Assembly (NCBI RefSeq): GCF_005849285.1
Contig: NZ_CP040517.1
Location: 1,742,501-1,806,500 of the forward strand
DNA length: 64,000 nt
DNA from: Luteithermobacter gelatinilyticus
GTDB lineage: Bacteria; Pseudomonadota; Alphaproteobacteria; Sphingomonadales; Emcibacteraceae
Reading direction: 5' to 3'
The position numbers and the translations under genes were made by a program. Under the pieces are notes generated by a model. The model ran no database searches. It saw only the letters and a list, made by a program, of their open reading frames with translations, and was not told the DNA's origin. Below, in pieces: positions 29,936 through 40,658 of this stretch; the stretch's first letter is position 1, and every line of letters starts with the position of its first letter.

Positions 29936-31615
29936 TCATTTCAGACGCGACAGGCTGACCACGGTGACAGGGCCTGTTTCGCGTTCGGTATATGTTTTCG
30001 CGGCCCGGCGGGCGGCAATTCTCACTTCTTCCTTCAGAAAACTGTCATCCTTCAGAGCCCGGGCAGGAAGCCTGTTCAAAACGTCCTCCACATTGCGGCG
30101 TATCTGCCGTTCCAGCCCCCCGTCCCCCTCATCCGCCAGCCCCAGAATGGTGATTTCGGGCACACAGGCCAGTTCCAGGTTCCGGTCCAGAACCACAGAC
30201 ACAACCAGACCCCCATTATACATCAGCCGCCGTCGGGTCACGATGGCCTCATCCTCGTCGGAAATCAGAAACTGACCATCCAGCGCCACCCGGCCATGTT
30301 CCACCTCATCAATGATTGCAGCTTCACCCGGCGCCAGCCGAATTAACGCGCCATTGCGCGGCACCACCACCTGCCCGACGCCAAGATCCCGGGCCAGTTC
30401 CGCCTGACGGGTCAGATGGCGCAGTTCCCCATGCACCGGCACGGCGATTTCGGGACGAATCCAGCGATACATTTGGGTCAGTTCCTGCTGTCCCGGATGA
30501 CCGGACACATGCACAAAAGCATCCTTTTCCGTGATCACCTCTGCGCCCTTTTCGACCAACAGATTATGCAGCCGTCCCAGCACCAGCTCGTTGCCCGGGA
30601 TAATTTTGGAGGAAAAGACCACCGTATCCCCCGCATTCAATGCAATATGGCGATTGGTGTCCTGAGCAATACGCATCATTGCCGCCCGTGCCTCTCCCTG
30701 ACAGCCAGTGCAAATATACAACACCTTGTCATCAGGCAGATAACCAGCTTCCTCTTCATCAATCACCGGTGGGAAATCCTTCAGATACCCAACTTCCCGC
30801 GCAGCGGCCACATAACGTTTCAGCGACCGCCCCACAAGACAAAGATGGCGTTGACCGGCTTCGGCCACCCGGGCCAGTGTTTCCACCCGGACCACATTGG
30901 AGGCAAAAGTGGTGCAGAAAACCTTGCCCTTTTTATCTGAAAGCAGGCGGATCAGGCTCTCTCGCACCGCCTTTTCCGATCCTGTGGGTTGTGTATTGAA
31001 GACATTGGTCGAATCACAGACCAAGGCCAACACGCCCTCGTCCCCCATCCGCTTCATTGCTTTGTGATCCACAGGATCACCGATCAGCGGGTCCGGATCC
31101 AGTTTCCAGTCTCCGGTATGAAACACACTGCCCAGCGGCGTTTTGATCCGCAGGGCATTTGGCTCCAGAATGGAATGGGTAAGCGCCACCATCTCGATGC
31201 TGAAAGGGCCAAGCTCTATTCTTCCGCCCAAGGGCACCTCATGGACTACGGCCTCTTTCTCCAGCCCCAGCTCCTGCAATTTCCCCTGCAAAATCCGGGC
31301 GGTAAAGGGAGTGGCGTAAATCGGGCATTGAAGTTGCGGCCAGAGATAAGCCACAGCCCCAACATGATCCTCATGGGCATGGGTAATGACCAGTCCCAGA
31401 AGACGGTCCCGGCGTTTTTCAATAAAGCTGACATCCGGCATAATCAGATCAATCCCCGGCAGATAAATATCCGCGAAGGAAATGCCACAATCCACCATCA
31501 GCCAGTCCTGATCCCCCAGCGGACCATAGGCGTAAAGATTGAGATTCATACCAATCTCACCAGATCCGCCCAAAGGCAGAAAATGAAGCTCGGGAGTATG
31601 TTTTGATTTAGCCAT
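29936..31615 (-). CDS. rnj: Ribonuclease J
   Basis: Metallo-beta-lactamase/beta-CASP nuclease with 5'-exonuclease and endonuclease activity in RNA maturation and decay. The 559-residue protein has the metal motif HAHEDH at 79-84, the beta-CASP domain in the middle with FASNVVRVETL, and a C-terminal domain. Alphaproteobacteria often keep RNase J alongside RNase E. The ATG at 31615 starts two bases after the coaX stop, with no clear ribosome site, so it probably depends on coupling; a GTG at 31621 is an alternative. Confidence 0.95.
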   Translation of the reverse strand: MAKSKHTPELHFLPLGGSGEIGMNLNLYAYGPLGDQDWLMVDCGISFADIYLPGIDLIMPDVSFIEKRRDRLLGLVITHAHEDHVGAVAYLWPQLQCPIYATPFTARILQGKLQELGLEKEAVVHEVPLGGRIELGPFSIEMVALTHSILEPNALRIKTPLGSVFHTGDWKLDPDPLIGDPVDHKAMKRMGDEGVLALVCDSTNVFNTQPTGSEKAVRESLIRLLSDKKGKVFCTTFASNVVRVETLARVAEAGQRHLCLVGRSLKRYVAAAREVGYLKDFPPVIDEEEAGYLPDDKVLYICTGCQGEARAAMMRIAQDTNRHIALNAGDTVVFSSKIIPGNELVLGRLHNLLVEKGAEVITEKDAFVHVSGHPGQQELTQMYRWIRPEIAVPVHGELRHLTRQAELARDLGVGQVVVPRNGALIRLAPGEAAIIDEVEHGRVALDGQFLISDEDEAIVTRRRLMYNGGLVVSVVLDRNLELACVPEITILGLADEGDGGLERQIRRNVEDVLNRLPARALKDDSFLKEEVRIAARRAAKTYTERETGPVTVVSLSRLK

Positions 31616-31617
31616 GA

Positions 31618-32412
31618 TCACATTTTGGATTTTGAGTTGCGCACATAAATCTCAAAAAGCCCACGTGTGGTCAATTCCTGATCGACAATTTCAATAATGT
31701 CGGTGGCGTCACTGAACAGCGGCGCCAGCCCGCCAGTTGCCAACACCTTCATCGGTTTTGCCGTCTCTGTTTGACGAAATTCCGCCTGAATGCGGGCCAC
31801 AATCCCCTCAATCAGTCCCACATAGCCCCAAAAGATCCCCGACTGCATGGCGCTGATGGTCCCGGTGCCGATCACCTGCGGCGGTCGTTCGACGGCAATA
31901 CGCGGCAATTTGGCCGCCGCCATATGCAGTGCTTCCACCGAAAGGTTCACTCCCGGTGAAATCACCCCGCCATGATAGTTTCCATGTTCGTCAATCACGT
32001 CGAAAGTGGTCGCCGTACCGAAATCAATAATGATCATCGGGCCACCATAAAGCCTTTGCGCCGCCACAGCATTCACCAGCCGGTCCGCGCCTACTTCCCG
32101 GGGATTGTCCAGCTTGACCTTAATGCCAAGCTCCACGCCATCTTCGCCCACCACCAGCGCCGTACAGTTAAAATACCGCCGACACAACAGCTGCAGCGGA
32201 AATAGCGCCTGGGGCACCACCGTCGCGATAATGGCTCCATTAATGCGACCCGGATCCACATTTTCCAGATTCATAAGCTGTGCCAGCCAGACCATATATT
32301 CATCGGCCGTGCGGCTCGCGGAACTGGAAATACGCCATTTGTGGCGCAGTTCCTTACCGTCATGGAGCGCAAAAACGATATTGGTATTCCCCGCATCAAT
32401 GGCAAGCAGCAT
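31618..32412 (-). CDS. coaX: Type III pantothenate kinase
   Basis: First step of coenzyme A biosynthesis. The 264-residue protein belongs to the ASKHA fold and shows DAGNTN at residues 6-11, GADRLVNA near the middle and DFGTATTFDV for the second phosphate loop. The type III enzyme is insensitive to feedback by CoA in characterised members. It lies 11 bases after birA and two bases before rnj. Confidence 0.96.
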   Translation of the reverse strand: MLLAIDAGNTNIVFALHDGKELRHKWRISSSASRTADEYMVWLAQLMNLENVDPGRINGAIIATVVPQALFPLQLLCRRYFNCTALVVGEDGVELGIKVKLDNPREVGADRLVNAVAAQRLYGGPMIIIDFGTATTFDVIDEHGNYHGGVISPGVNLSVEALHMAAAKLPRIAVERPPQVIGTGTISAMQSGIFWGYVGLIEGIVARIQAEFRQTETAKPMKVLATGGLAPLFSDATDIIEIVDQELTTRGLFEIYVRNSKSKM

Positions 32413-32423
32413 GTCTGATCCCT

Positions 32424-33203
32424 CTAGGATGATCTGGGAGCGAAAAAAACATCACCGGCGGTGATTATTCTCTGGCCCGTATCTGTTTCAACTTTTAACC
32501 CGCCGGTAACATCAAGGTCAATAAATCTTCCGGTAAATTCCTCCTGCGGCAGGCGAACCGTGATGTTTTGCCCAAGCCCCTCTGCCTTGTCCAGCCACGC
32601 TGTGCGGATAACGGAAAAGCCATCGCCTTTCCAGCGCCCGATCCAGTAGGCCATAGAAGACGCCAGAAGCTCCAGAGCCTGTTCGGACGTGACGTTCATC
32701 CCTGCCGCCATATTCAGGCTGGTCGCCGGATAGAGGGCCTTTTGCGGGTGCGAAGCAAGGTTGACACCAATGCCGATAATCACAAATTCCGGCACGGATG
32801 AACCTTTCGCCGCTGCGGCCTGGGATTCCAGCAGGATCCCGGAAACTTTCCGGCCGTCCAGCAGCACATCATTGGGCCATTTGCATCTGGCCCGACTGTC
32901 GGACTGCACCAGATCCGCCACCACATCCCGAACGGCAAGGGCCGCGACAAAAGACAGTTGTGATGATGTCACGACGTCACCTTCCCCTTTCAACAACAGG
33001 GAACAAAACAGATTTCCCCGTTCAGAAACCCATTCCCGTCCTCGACGGCCACGGCCCGAAGACTGTTCCCGCGCCATAATCCATAACGGCGGCGTTGCCC
33101 CCGCAGTGGCCTGTCGTTTGGCTTCTTCATTGGTGCTGTCCAAAACGTCAAATGCCTGAAGGCCGTAACCCTCAGGCATTGAAATGTGTGTTTTTATCGT
33201 CAT
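32424..33203 (-). CDS. birA: Biotin-[acetyl-CoA carboxylase] ligase
   Basis: Attaches biotin to the BCCP subunit of acetyl-CoA carboxylase. The 259-residue protein has the catalytic domain only, with the biotinyl-AMP loop SSGRGRRGREW (about residues 48-58) and KWPNDVLLDGRKVSGIL. It lacks the N-terminal DNA-binding domain of E. coli BirA, so it should not be a repressor. It starts 21 bases after nuoN. Confidence 0.95.
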   Translation of the reverse strand: MTIKTHISMPEGYGLQAFDVLDSTNEEAKRQATAGATPPLWIMAREQSSGRGRRGREWVSERGNLFCSLLLKGEGDVVTSSQLSFVAALAVRDVVADLVQSDSRARCKWPNDVLLDGRKVSGILLESQAAAAKGSSVPEFVIIGIGVNLASHPQKALYPATSLNMAAGMNVTSEQALELLASSMAYWIGRWKGDGFSVIRTAWLDKAEGLGQNITVRLPQEEFTGRFIDLDVTGGLKVETDTGQRIITAGDVFFAPRSS

Positions 33204-33224
33204 CGGCTCAGGCCATGAAAAACA

Positions 33225-34694
33225 TCATGACAACAGCGCCCTTGCCGCAGCCTGCGCACCTTCAAGGATTGGCGTTGAAACCTGCGGCAGAACAAAAACC
33301 AGCACCAGGGCAGCTGAAACCCCCATCACCAGACGCATTTCAAGGGACTGTTGCGGCAGGAACGCTTCCACCGGTTTGTCGAAATACATCACCTTGACAA
33401 TGCGCAGGTAATAATAGGCGCCAATCACACTGGCCAGCACCCCGATCACGGCAAGGCCATACAGGTCGGCATGAATGGCAGCGGCAAAAACATAAAACTT
33501 GCCCCAGAACCCGGCCAGCGGCGGAATCCCCGCAAGGGAAAACATAAGAATGGCCAGCACAGCCGCCATGCCCGGCCGGGTCTGCGCCATGCCGGAAAGA
33601 TCGGCGATGTCCTCGACCATGCCGTCCTTGCGCCGCATGGACAGTATCACACCAAAGGTGCCGATATTCATCACCAGATAAATGGTCATGTAAATGATCA
33701 GACCGCTAATGCCTTCTTGCGTGCCGGAAGCCAGACCCACCAGGGCAAACCCCACATGACCAATGGAAGAATAGGCCATCAGACGCTTGATGTTGGTCTG
33801 CACAATGGCCGCCGTGGATCCCAGAATCATGGAGGCAATGGCCATGAAGACCAGGATCTGGTGCCAGGAGTCTTCCAGCGCCCCGAACGGAACAAACAGA
33901 ACCCGCACCAGCAGAGCCATGGCCGCCACTTTTGGCGCCACGCTGAAGAATGAGGTAATCGGCGTCGGGGCGCCTTCATAAACGTCCGGGGTCCACATAT
34001 GGAACGGTACCGCAGAGACCTTGAACGCCAATCCCGCCAGAACAAACACCAGCCCGACAATGGCACCGATTGTGCTGTCCTGTGCCGCATGGGCCGTCGT
34101 CTGAGTCAGCGCCTCGGCCACCGTCATGAAATTGGTGCTGCCCACAAAGCCGTAGACCAGGGAACTGCCATAAAGCAGCATGCCAGAAGACAAGGCGCCG
34201 AGCACAAAATATTTCAGGCCGGATTCGGTGGACCGTTCTGAATCCCGACGAACGGCGCTCAGCACATAAAGACTCAAGGACTGCAACTCCAGCCCCATAT
34301 ACAGCGAAATCAAATCATTGGCCGAAACCATCACCAGCATGCCAAGAGTCGCAAGCATCATCAGGATGGGAACTTCAAAACGTTCCTCCTTCAGCTCACG
34401 GAAATATTGCAGGGACATGATCACCGCCAGAATGGCGGCCAGCAACACCAGCCCCTTCATAAAACCGGTAAAGCCGTCCACCACAAACATCTGGGCAAAT
34501 GTCAGGGCGCGCCCTTCCCCGTTGCCCAGGACAAAGAACAGCGTTACCATCATCACAGCCACAGCAAGCCAAGACACCAGGCCCGTGGACCGGTTGCCCC
34601 GAAACACGCCTAGCATCAACAGCGCCATAGCGCCGAGGGCCAGCAGGATTTCCCCCATGGCGGGAGCAAGATCAGGAAGCATTGTTTGTGTCAT
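33225..34694 (-). CDS. nuoN: NADH-quinone oxidoreductase subunit N
   Basis: Antiporter-like proton-pumping subunit in the membrane arm of complex I. The 489-residue protein has about 14 membrane helices, with the proton_antipo_M domain around residues 115-420 including a conserved lysine in [14 protein letters not shown]. It is last of the fourteen nuo genes, 19 bases after nuoM and 21 before birA. Confidence 0.96.
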   Translation of the reverse strand: MTQTMLPDLAPAMGEILLALGAMALLMLGVFRGNRSTGLVSWLAVAVMMVTLFFVLGNGEGRALTFAQMFVVDGFTGFMKGLVLLAAILAVIMSLQYFRELKEERFEVPILMMLATLGMLVMVSANDLISLYMGLELQSLSLYVLSAVRRDSERSTESGLKYFVLGALSSGMLLYGSSLVYGFVGSTNFMTVAEALTQTTAHAAQDSTIGAIVGLVFVLAGLAFKVSAVPFHMWTPDVYEGAPTPITSFFSVAPKVAAMALLVRVLFVPFGALEDSWHQILVFMAIASMILGSTAAIVQTNIKRLMAYSSIGHVGFALVGLASGTQEGISGLIIYMTIYLVMNIGTFGVILSMRRKDGMVEDIADLSGMAQTRPGMAAVLAILMFSLAGIPPLAGFWGKFYVFAAAIHADLYGLAVIGVLASVIGAYYYLRIVKVMYFDKPVEAFLPQQSLEMRLVMGVSAALVLVFVLPQVSTPILEGAQAAARALLS

Positions 34695-34713
34695 TTCTTC
34701 TTCTCTCTTTTCC

Positions 34714-36222
34714 TTAACGCGCAGCCTCAGCCAGCCTGAAGGCGTTCATGGCAGTTTCATGATTCTGGATCAGATGCTCAACGGACACATGGACAAAATC
34801 CAAGAAAGAGGACGGATAAATCCCCATCCACAGGGTAAAGATCACCAATGGTGCAAAGACCAGAACTTCCCTGGGGGTCATGTCCCGCAATGCCTTAAGC
34901 TCCTCTTTCACCAGATCCCCAAATACCACACGCCGGTACAGCCACAGCATATAGGCAGCCCCAAGGATCAGACCTGTTGCGGCAAAGAAAGTGGCCCAGA
35001 CATTAACTTTGAACAGCCCCGCCAGCACCAGGATCTCACCGACGAAATTGGCCGTCCCCGGCAAGCCCACGGACGCCATGGTGAAAAACATGAAGACCAG
35101 GGCATATTTCGGCATGTTATTGACCAACCCGCCATAACGGGCAATTTCCCTTGTATGCATACGGTCATAAATCACCCCGACACACAGGAACAAGGCGCTG
35201 GACACAAACCCGTGGGCCAGCATGACAATAATCGCGCCCTCGATGCCTTGCGTGTTAAAGGCAAAGATCCCCAGCGTCACATAGGCCATATGCGCCACCG
35301 AGGAATAGGCGATCAGCTTTTTCATATCTTCCTGCATCAACGCCACCAGCGAGGTGTAGACGACCGCCACACAGGACAGCGTATAGACCAGCCACGCGAG
35401 TTCTTCGCTGGCCACCGGGAACATGGGCAGGCTGAACCGCAGGAACCCGTACCCGCCCATTTTCAGCAGAATACCCGCCAGGATCACAGAACCGGCCGTA
35501 GGCGCCTGAACGTGGGCATCCGGCAACCAGGTATGAACCGGCCACATGGGAACCTTGACCGCAAAAGAGGCGAAAAATGCCAACCACAGCCAGGTCTGGG
35601 CGTCCACCGCAAAATTATATTCCATCAGCGCTGGAATGTCCGTGGTGCCGGCCTCAAGATACATATACAACAACGCCAGCAGCATCAGCACTGACCCCAG
35701 CAGCGTATACAGGAACAGCTTGTATGAGGCATAAACACGTTCCTTGCCGCCCCAGATGCCAATGATCAGGAACATGGGGATCAGGCCGCCCTCGAAAAAC
35801 AGATAAAACAGAACAATGTCCAGGGAGCAGAACACACCCAGCATAAGGGTCTCAAGGACCAGGAAGCTGATCATATATTCTTTGATGCGCACCTTGACTG
35901 AATCCCAGCTTGCCAGGATACACAGCGGCATGATCAGCGTGGTCAGCAGCACAAACAGCACTGAAATGCCATCCACGCCCATATGGTAACTGATACCGCC
36001 GCCCAACCATTCAGCCTTTTCCTCGAACTGGAACCCCGGATCGGTTTTGTCAAACCCGAACCACAGCACCAGCGAAAAGACGAAGGTGGCCAGCGTGGTC
36101 AACAGCGCCGCATTTTTGGTGTTGCGCGCAACGATTTCTTCTTCGCCGCGGATCAGCAGAATAAACAGCACTCCGACAAGCGGCAAAAAGGTAATGGCCG
36201 AGAGGAAAGGAAAATGTTCCAT
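34714..36222 (-). CDS. nuoM: NADH-quinone oxidoreductase subunit M
   Basis: Antiporter-like subunit of the complex I membrane arm. The 502-residue polytopic protein has the [16 protein letters not shown] motif and [13 protein letters not shown], both typical of this family. It follows nuoL by three bases. Confidence 0.97.
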   Translation of the reverse strand: MEHFPFLSAITFLPLVGVLFILLIRGEEEIVARNTKNAALLTTLATFVFSLVLWFGFDKTDPGFQFEEKAEWLGGGISYHMGVDGISVLFVLLTTLIMPLCILASWDSVKVRIKEYMISFLVLETLMLGVFCSLDIVLFYLFFEGGLIPMFLIIGIWGGKERVYASYKLFLYTLLGSVLMLLALLYMYLEAGTTDIPALMEYNFAVDAQTWLWLAFFASFAVKVPMWPVHTWLPDAHVQAPTAGSVILAGILLKMGGYGFLRFSLPMFPVASEELAWLVYTLSCVAVVYTSLVALMQEDMKKLIAYSSVAHMAYVTLGIFAFNTQGIEGAIIVMLAHGFVSSALFLCVGVIYDRMHTREIARYGGLVNNMPKYALVFMFFTMASVGLPGTANFVGEILVLAGLFKVNVWATFFAATGLILGAAYMLWLYRRVVFGDLVKEELKALRDMTPREVLVFAPLVIFTLWMGIYPSSFLDFVHVSVEHLIQNHETAMNAFRLAEAAR

Positions 36223-36225
36223 GAT

Positions 36226-38151
36226 TTAATTCCCCCCCACGATAAACCAGGTTGTGAAGGCCGCCACGCCGATCAGCATGGCAAAAGCATAATGATACAG
36301 ATATCCGGTTTGCATTTCCCTGAACTTCCGGGCTAGTGCAACAACGGTCGCGGACACCCCATCAGGACCGTAACGGTCGATGGTTCCCAGATCTCCTTTT
36401 TTCCACAGAAACGCACCTAAGCGCTTTGCCGGTCGGACAAAAAGAAAATCATAGATTTCATCCACATACCATTTGTTGAGGAACAGATTGTAAAGATATT
36501 TGAAGGTCCGGGCCGCCGCCGCCGGCGTTTCCGGCGCCAGAATATAGCTATAAAATGCGACGGCAAAACCGGTAACCATGGCAATGAACGGTGACCAGAC
36601 CACCCAAGCCGGCACATGATGTGCCGCTTCCATGACATTGTCCCCCAAAACCTTAAGCGACGTGCCCCAGAAGTCCTCATAATGATGGCCGGTGAAATAT
36701 TCACTGAAGACAAAGCCAGAGGCAATGGCACCAACCGCCAACAGGTAGAGCGGAATCAGCATTACCTGCGGACTTTCATGCACATGATCCTGCACCTTCT
36801 TGCTGGCGCGGCTTTCCCCAAAGAACGTCATGAACACCAGCCGCCAGCTGTAGAAGCTGGTAAACAGCGCCGCCAAAACCCCCATGGCAAAAGCATAATC
36901 GCTCATGCTAGCCGAAGACGCAAAGGCGGATTCAATGATCATGTCTTTGGAATAATACCCCGCGAAGAACGGGAAACCGGTCAATGCCAGGGTACCAATG
37001 GTCATCATGGCAAACGTAATCGGGATCTTCTTCCACAGCCCTCCCATTTTGCGCATGTCCTGTTCATCGCTCATGGCATGGATCACCGACCCAGATCCCA
37101 GGAACAGAAGCGCCTTGAAAAAGGCATGGGTAAACAGATGGAAAATCGCCGCGCCGTAAGCCGATACCCCAAGCGCGAAAAACATGTATCCCAGCTGGGA
37201 ACAGGTGGAATAGGCGATCACTCGCTTGATGTCATTCTGGGCCACACCGATGGTCGCAGCGAAAATCGCCGTGGACGCACCGATAAATGTCACAAAGGCT
37301 AGGGCATCCGGGCTGTATTCAAAAATCGGGGAGCAACGCGCCACCATAAACACGCCTGCGGTCACCATGGTTGCCGCATGGATCAAGGCGGACACCGGTG
37401 TCGGGCCCTCCATGGCATCCGGCAGCCAGGTATGTAGCCCCAGCTGTGCCGATTTGCCCATCGCGCCAATAAACAGCAGAATGGAAATGGTGGTGATCAG
37501 ATCAAGCTCCATGCCCAGGAAATAAATGACGTTGTCCGTATAGTCGGGCACGGAGGAAAATACCGTCGTGAAATCCAGGCTGCCAAATGCCATGAAAATG
37601 GCAACAATGCCAAGGGCGAAGCCGAAGTCGCCGACCCGGTTCACCACAAATGCCTTGATGGCAGCCGCATTGGCGGACGGTTTTTTGTACCAGAAACCGA
37701 TCAGCAGATAAGAGGCCAAGCCAACACCTTCCCAGCCAAAAAACAGCTGCAGGAAGTTATCCGCCGTCACCAGCATCAACATGGCGAAAGTGAACAGGGA
37801 CAGATAAGACATGAAGCGCGGAATGTGCGGATCATGGCTCATATAGCCCACAGAATAAATATGCACCAGCGCCGACACTGTCGTGACCACTACCAGCATC
37901 ACAGCCGTCAGTGTGTCGATCCGGAACGCCCAGTCCAGTTGCAGATCCCCGGACGAAATCCAGTTCAGCACGGTCACATACGCCTCCTGATGACCCAGCG
38001 CCACCTGGCCAAAGGCGATCCAGCTGAGCAGCGCGGAAATCACCAGAAAACTGCAGGTGACAATTTGCGCCCCCCGGTCACCGATCTGCTTGCCGAAAAA
38101 ACCGGCGATAATCGCCCCAAGCAGGGGCAGGAAGACAATTGCCTGATACAT
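36226..38151 (-). CDS. nuoL: NADH-quinone oxidoreductase subunit L
   Basis: The distal antiporter-like subunit with the long lateral helix that runs along the membrane arm. The 641-residue protein shows FFGWEGVGLASYLLIGFWY, LHTWLPDAMEGPTPVSA and IKRVIAYSTCSQLGYM, plus the C-terminal extension. It begins five bases after nuoK. Confidence 0.97.
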   Translation of the reverse strand: MYQAIVFLPLLGAIIAGFFGKQIGDRGAQIVTCSFLVISALLSWIAFGQVALGHQEAYVTVLNWISSGDLQLDWAFRIDTLTAVMLVVVTTVSALVHIYSVGYMSHDPHIPRFMSYLSLFTFAMLMLVTADNFLQLFFGWEGVGLASYLLIGFWYKKPSANAAAIKAFVVNRVGDFGFALGIVAIFMAFGSLDFTTVFSSVPDYTDNVIYFLGMELDLITTISILLFIGAMGKSAQLGLHTWLPDAMEGPTPVSALIHAATMVTAGVFMVARCSPIFEYSPDALAFVTFIGASTAIFAATIGVAQNDIKRVIAYSTCSQLGYMFFALGVSAYGAAIFHLFTHAFFKALLFLGSGSVIHAMSDEQDMRKMGGLWKKIPITFAMMTIGTLALTGFPFFAGYYSKDMIIESAFASSASMSDYAFAMGVLAALFTSFYSWRLVFMTFFGESRASKKVQDHVHESPQVMLIPLYLLAVGAIASGFVFSEYFTGHHYEDFWGTSLKVLGDNVMEAAHHVPAWVVWSPFIAMVTGFAVAFYSYILAPETPAAAARTFKYLYNLFLNKWYVDEIYDFLFVRPAKRLGAFLWKKGDLGTIDRYGPDGVSATVVALARKFREMQTGYLYHYAFAMLIGVAAFTTWFIVGGN

Positions 38152-38156
38152 TCTTA

Positions 38157-38465
38157 TTATCCTTTCATCAGATGGATGTCTTCCACGGCGATGGTGCCGC
38201 GGTTGCGGAAATAAATCACCAGAATGGCAAGGCCAATGGCGGCTTCACCGGCCGCCACGGTCAGGATGAACATGGCGAAGACCTGGCCCATCATATCCCC
38301 CATATAGGCCGAAAACGCCACCAGGTTGATGTTGACCGCCAGCAGCATCAGCTCGACGGACATCAGAATGATAATGACATTCTTTCTGTTCAGGAAAATA
38401 CCGAAGATACCAAGGGTAAACAAAATGGCAGCAACGGTCAGGTAATGTGCTAATCCGATTTCCAT
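38157..38465 (-). CDS. nuoK: NADH-quinone oxidoreductase subunit K
   Basis: Small three-helix subunit of the membrane arm. The 102-residue protein has the conserved glutamates in the second and third helices ([10 protein letters not shown] and [13 protein letters not shown]). It lies 15 bases after nuoJ. Confidence 0.96.
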   Translation of the reverse strand: MEIGLAHYLTVAAILFTLGIFGIFLNRKNVIIILMSVELMLLAVNINLVAFSAYMGDMMGQVFAMFILTVAAGEAAIGLAILVIYFRNRGTIAVEDIHLMKG

Positions 38466-38480
38466 ACTTCTACCCCTTAT

Positions 38481-39092
38481 CTAAGCGCCCTGACCGGGTT
38501 TGACTTTTACGATTTCATAGGCATCGCTGCGACGGCGACGCACCTGTTCGGAAATATTCTGCTTTTTGACGCCGGGCCGCTTGCGGTGCGTGAGCACAAT
38601 AGCGCCAATCATGGCCACAAGCAGAATCATGCCCGCCATCTGGAACAAGAAGATATAATCCGTATACAAAAGGCGCCCCATGGCGACAGTGTTGCTGACC
38701 TCCTCCGTAATCGGGGCCTGCGTCGCAGAAAGAGTGGTCATGTTGTCCGAAAACTGCCAGCCGGCCACCACGAGGGCAATCTCCGCCAGCAGAATAAGGC
38801 CGATGGTCGCCCCGATCGGCAGATAAGACTGGAATCCTTTACGCAGTTCCACAAAATCAATATCCAGCATCATCACCACAAACAGGAACAATACCGCCAC
38901 GGCGCCCACATAGACGATCACCAAAATCATGGCAAGGAATTCGGCACCCAGCAGTAGGAATAAGGCCGCCGAATTAAAAAACGCCAGGATCAGGAAAAGC
39001 ACCGAATGAACGGGATTACGGCTGGAGATCACCATTAGGCCGGACAACACCGTAATCGTGGCAAAGATATAAAAACAGATTGTAACGATCAT
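38481..39092 (-). CDS. nuoJ: NADH-quinone oxidoreductase subunit J
   Basis: Five-helix subunit of the complex I membrane arm. The 203-residue protein contains the VYVGAVAVLFLFVVMML helix with its pi-bulge region, and a basic C-terminal tail (KRPGVKKQN, RRRRSD) facing the cytoplasm. It starts nine bases after nuoI. Confidence 0.95.
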   Translation of the reverse strand: MIVTICFYIFATITVLSGLMVISSRNPVHSVLFLILAFFNSAALFLLLGAEFLAMILVIVYVGAVAVLFLFVVMMLDIDFVELRKGFQSYLPIGATIGLILLAEIALVVAGWQFSDNMTTLSATQAPITEEVSNTVAMGRLLYTDYIFLFQMAGMILLVAMIGAIVLTHRKRPGVKKQNISEQVRRRRSDAYEIVKVKPGQGA

Positions 39093-39101
39093 GGTCTTTC
39101 C

Positions 39102-39590
39102 TTACCGGTATGGAGCGTCGAGTTCGATATTCTTGGCAATTTCGCGTTCCCAGCGTTCCCCGTTGGCCAAAAGCTTTTCCTTGTCATACATCAGCTCCTC
39201 GCGGGTTTCCGTGGCGAATTCGAAATTCGGCCCTTCCACAATGGCGTCCACCGGGCAGGCTTCCTGACAGTACCCGCAATAGATACATTTGGTCATGTCA
39301 ATGTCATAGCGGGTCGTACGGCGGCTGCCGTCTTCACGGGGTTCCGATTCAATGGTAATCGCCAACGCCGGGCAGATCGCCTCGCACAGTTTACAGGCGA
39401 TGCAGCGTTCCTCCCCATTGGGATAGCGCCGCAAGGCATGTTCGCCACGGAAACGCGGACTCAGCGGACCTTTTTCGAATGGATAGTTAATGGTCGCTTT
39501 CTTGCGGAACATATATTTTAACGTCAACCACATTGCTGAGCAGAATTCGCTCAACAGAAATGTGCGTGCTGCGTGATCTAGAAACGCCAT
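39102..39590 (-). CDS. nuoI: NADH-quinone oxidoreductase subunit I
   Basis: Carries the two tetranuclear clusters N6a and N6b in the connecting arm. The 162-residue protein has two ferredoxin motifs, [12 protein letters not shown] and [12 protein letters not shown], and the [10 protein letters not shown] segment before them. Length and an N-terminal amphipathic stretch match the alphaproteobacterial/mitochondrial TYKY type. It lies 15 bases after nuoH. Confidence 0.97.
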   Translation of the reverse strand: MAFLDHAARTFLLSEFCSAMWLTLKYMFRKKATINYPFEKGPLSPRFRGEHALRRYPNGEERCIACKLCEAICPALAITIESEPREDGSRRTTRYDIDMTKCIYCGYCQEACPVDAIVEGPNFEFATETREELMYDKEKLLANGERWEREIAKNIELDAPYR

Positions 39591-39605
39591 AATATCACCC
39601 GTCTC

Positions 39606-40658
39606 CTAGCCAATCTTGTCCGTAAAGGCAAGCAAGTAGAGGCCTGTCAAAAATACCCACAGTAACGAAATCGGCAGAAACACCTTCCATCCCAGACGCA
39701 TCAACTGGTCATAACGATAACGCGGAACCGTCGCCTTGACCCAGGCAAAGACAAAGAAGAAAAACCAGATCTTTGCAAACAGCCAGATCGGCCCCGGAAT
39801 GTAATACAACGGCGCCCAGTCAAAAGGCGGCAAATACCCGCCAAAAAACAAAATGCTGGTCATGGCGCACATCAACAGGATGTTGGCATATTCCCCAAGG
39901 AAAAACAGGGCAAAGGCCATGGAGGAATATTCCACCTGATACCCCGCCACCAGTTCCGCTTCCGCTTCGGGCAGGTCAAAGGGCGGCCGGTTGGTTTCCG
40001 CCAGTGCAGAAATAAAGAAAATCACAAACATGGGAAACAGCGGCGACAACCAGAAACCGTTCACTCCAAGAAAGGTGTTGCGCTGGGCTTCCACAATGTC
40101 TACCAGATTGAGGCTTTGCACCACCATCAGCACCGTCACCAGCACAAAGCCGATCGAGACTTCATAAGACACCATCTGCGCCGCAGACCGCAACGAGCCG
40201 AGAAAGGCATAACGCGAGTTACTGGCCCAGCCGGACATGATGATGCCATATACGCCCAATGAAGAAATAGCAAACAGGTAAAGCACACCCACATTGATGT
40301 TGGCCAGCACCATTTCCGCACTCCACGGAATGACCGCCCAGCCCACCAGGGCCAGAATAAAGGTCAAACACGGCGCCAACAAGAAGATGCCCCGGTTGGC
40401 ACCGGCCGGAATGATCGTTTCCTTAAGAAACAGCTTCAGGCCGTCAGCAAAGGACTGCAAAAGCCCGAAAGGGCCCACCACATTAGGGCCCCGGCGTAAC
40501 TGCATGGCGGCCCAGACCTTACGGTCCACATAAACGCTCATGGCCACACATAACAGCAGCGGCAAAACAATCAGCAGAATCCAGCCGATAATGTTCAGGG
40601 TGTAAACCAGCCCTGAATTCAGCGAAACACCGAGCAGATATTGAAATAAATCACCCAT
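39606..40658 (-). CDS. nuoH: NADH-quinone oxidoreductase subunit H
   Basis: Membrane subunit forming part of the quinone chamber. The 350-residue protein has eight helices, the [14 protein letters not shown] and [23 protein letters not shown] motifs. The ATG at 40658 overlaps the nuoG end by eight bases and has AGGA upstream; a longer in-frame start would add 12 residues inside nuoG. Confidence 0.96.
   Translation of the reverse strand: MGDLFQYLLGVSLNSGLVYTLNIIGWILLIVLPLLLCVAMSVYVDRKVWAAMQLRRGPNVVGPFGLLQSFADGLKLFLKETIIPAGANRGIFLLAPCLTFILALVGWAVIPWSAEMVLANINVGVLYLFAISSLGVYGIIMSGWASNSRYAFLGSLRSAAQMVSYEVSIGFVLVTVLMVVQSLNLVDIVEAQRNTFLGVNGFWLSPLFPMFVIFFISALAETNRPPFDLPEAEAELVAGYQVEYSSMAFALFFLGEYANILLMCAMTSILFFGGYLPPFDWAPLYYIPGPIWLFAKIWFFFFVFAWVKATVPRYRYDQLMRLGWKVFLPISLLWVFLTGLYLLAFTDKIG

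Noticed and set aside
34318-35694. 458-codon plus-strand frame opposite nuoN/nuoM
   Set aside because: Spans two certain complex I genes and their junction on the other strand; His/Gln-rich shadow composition.
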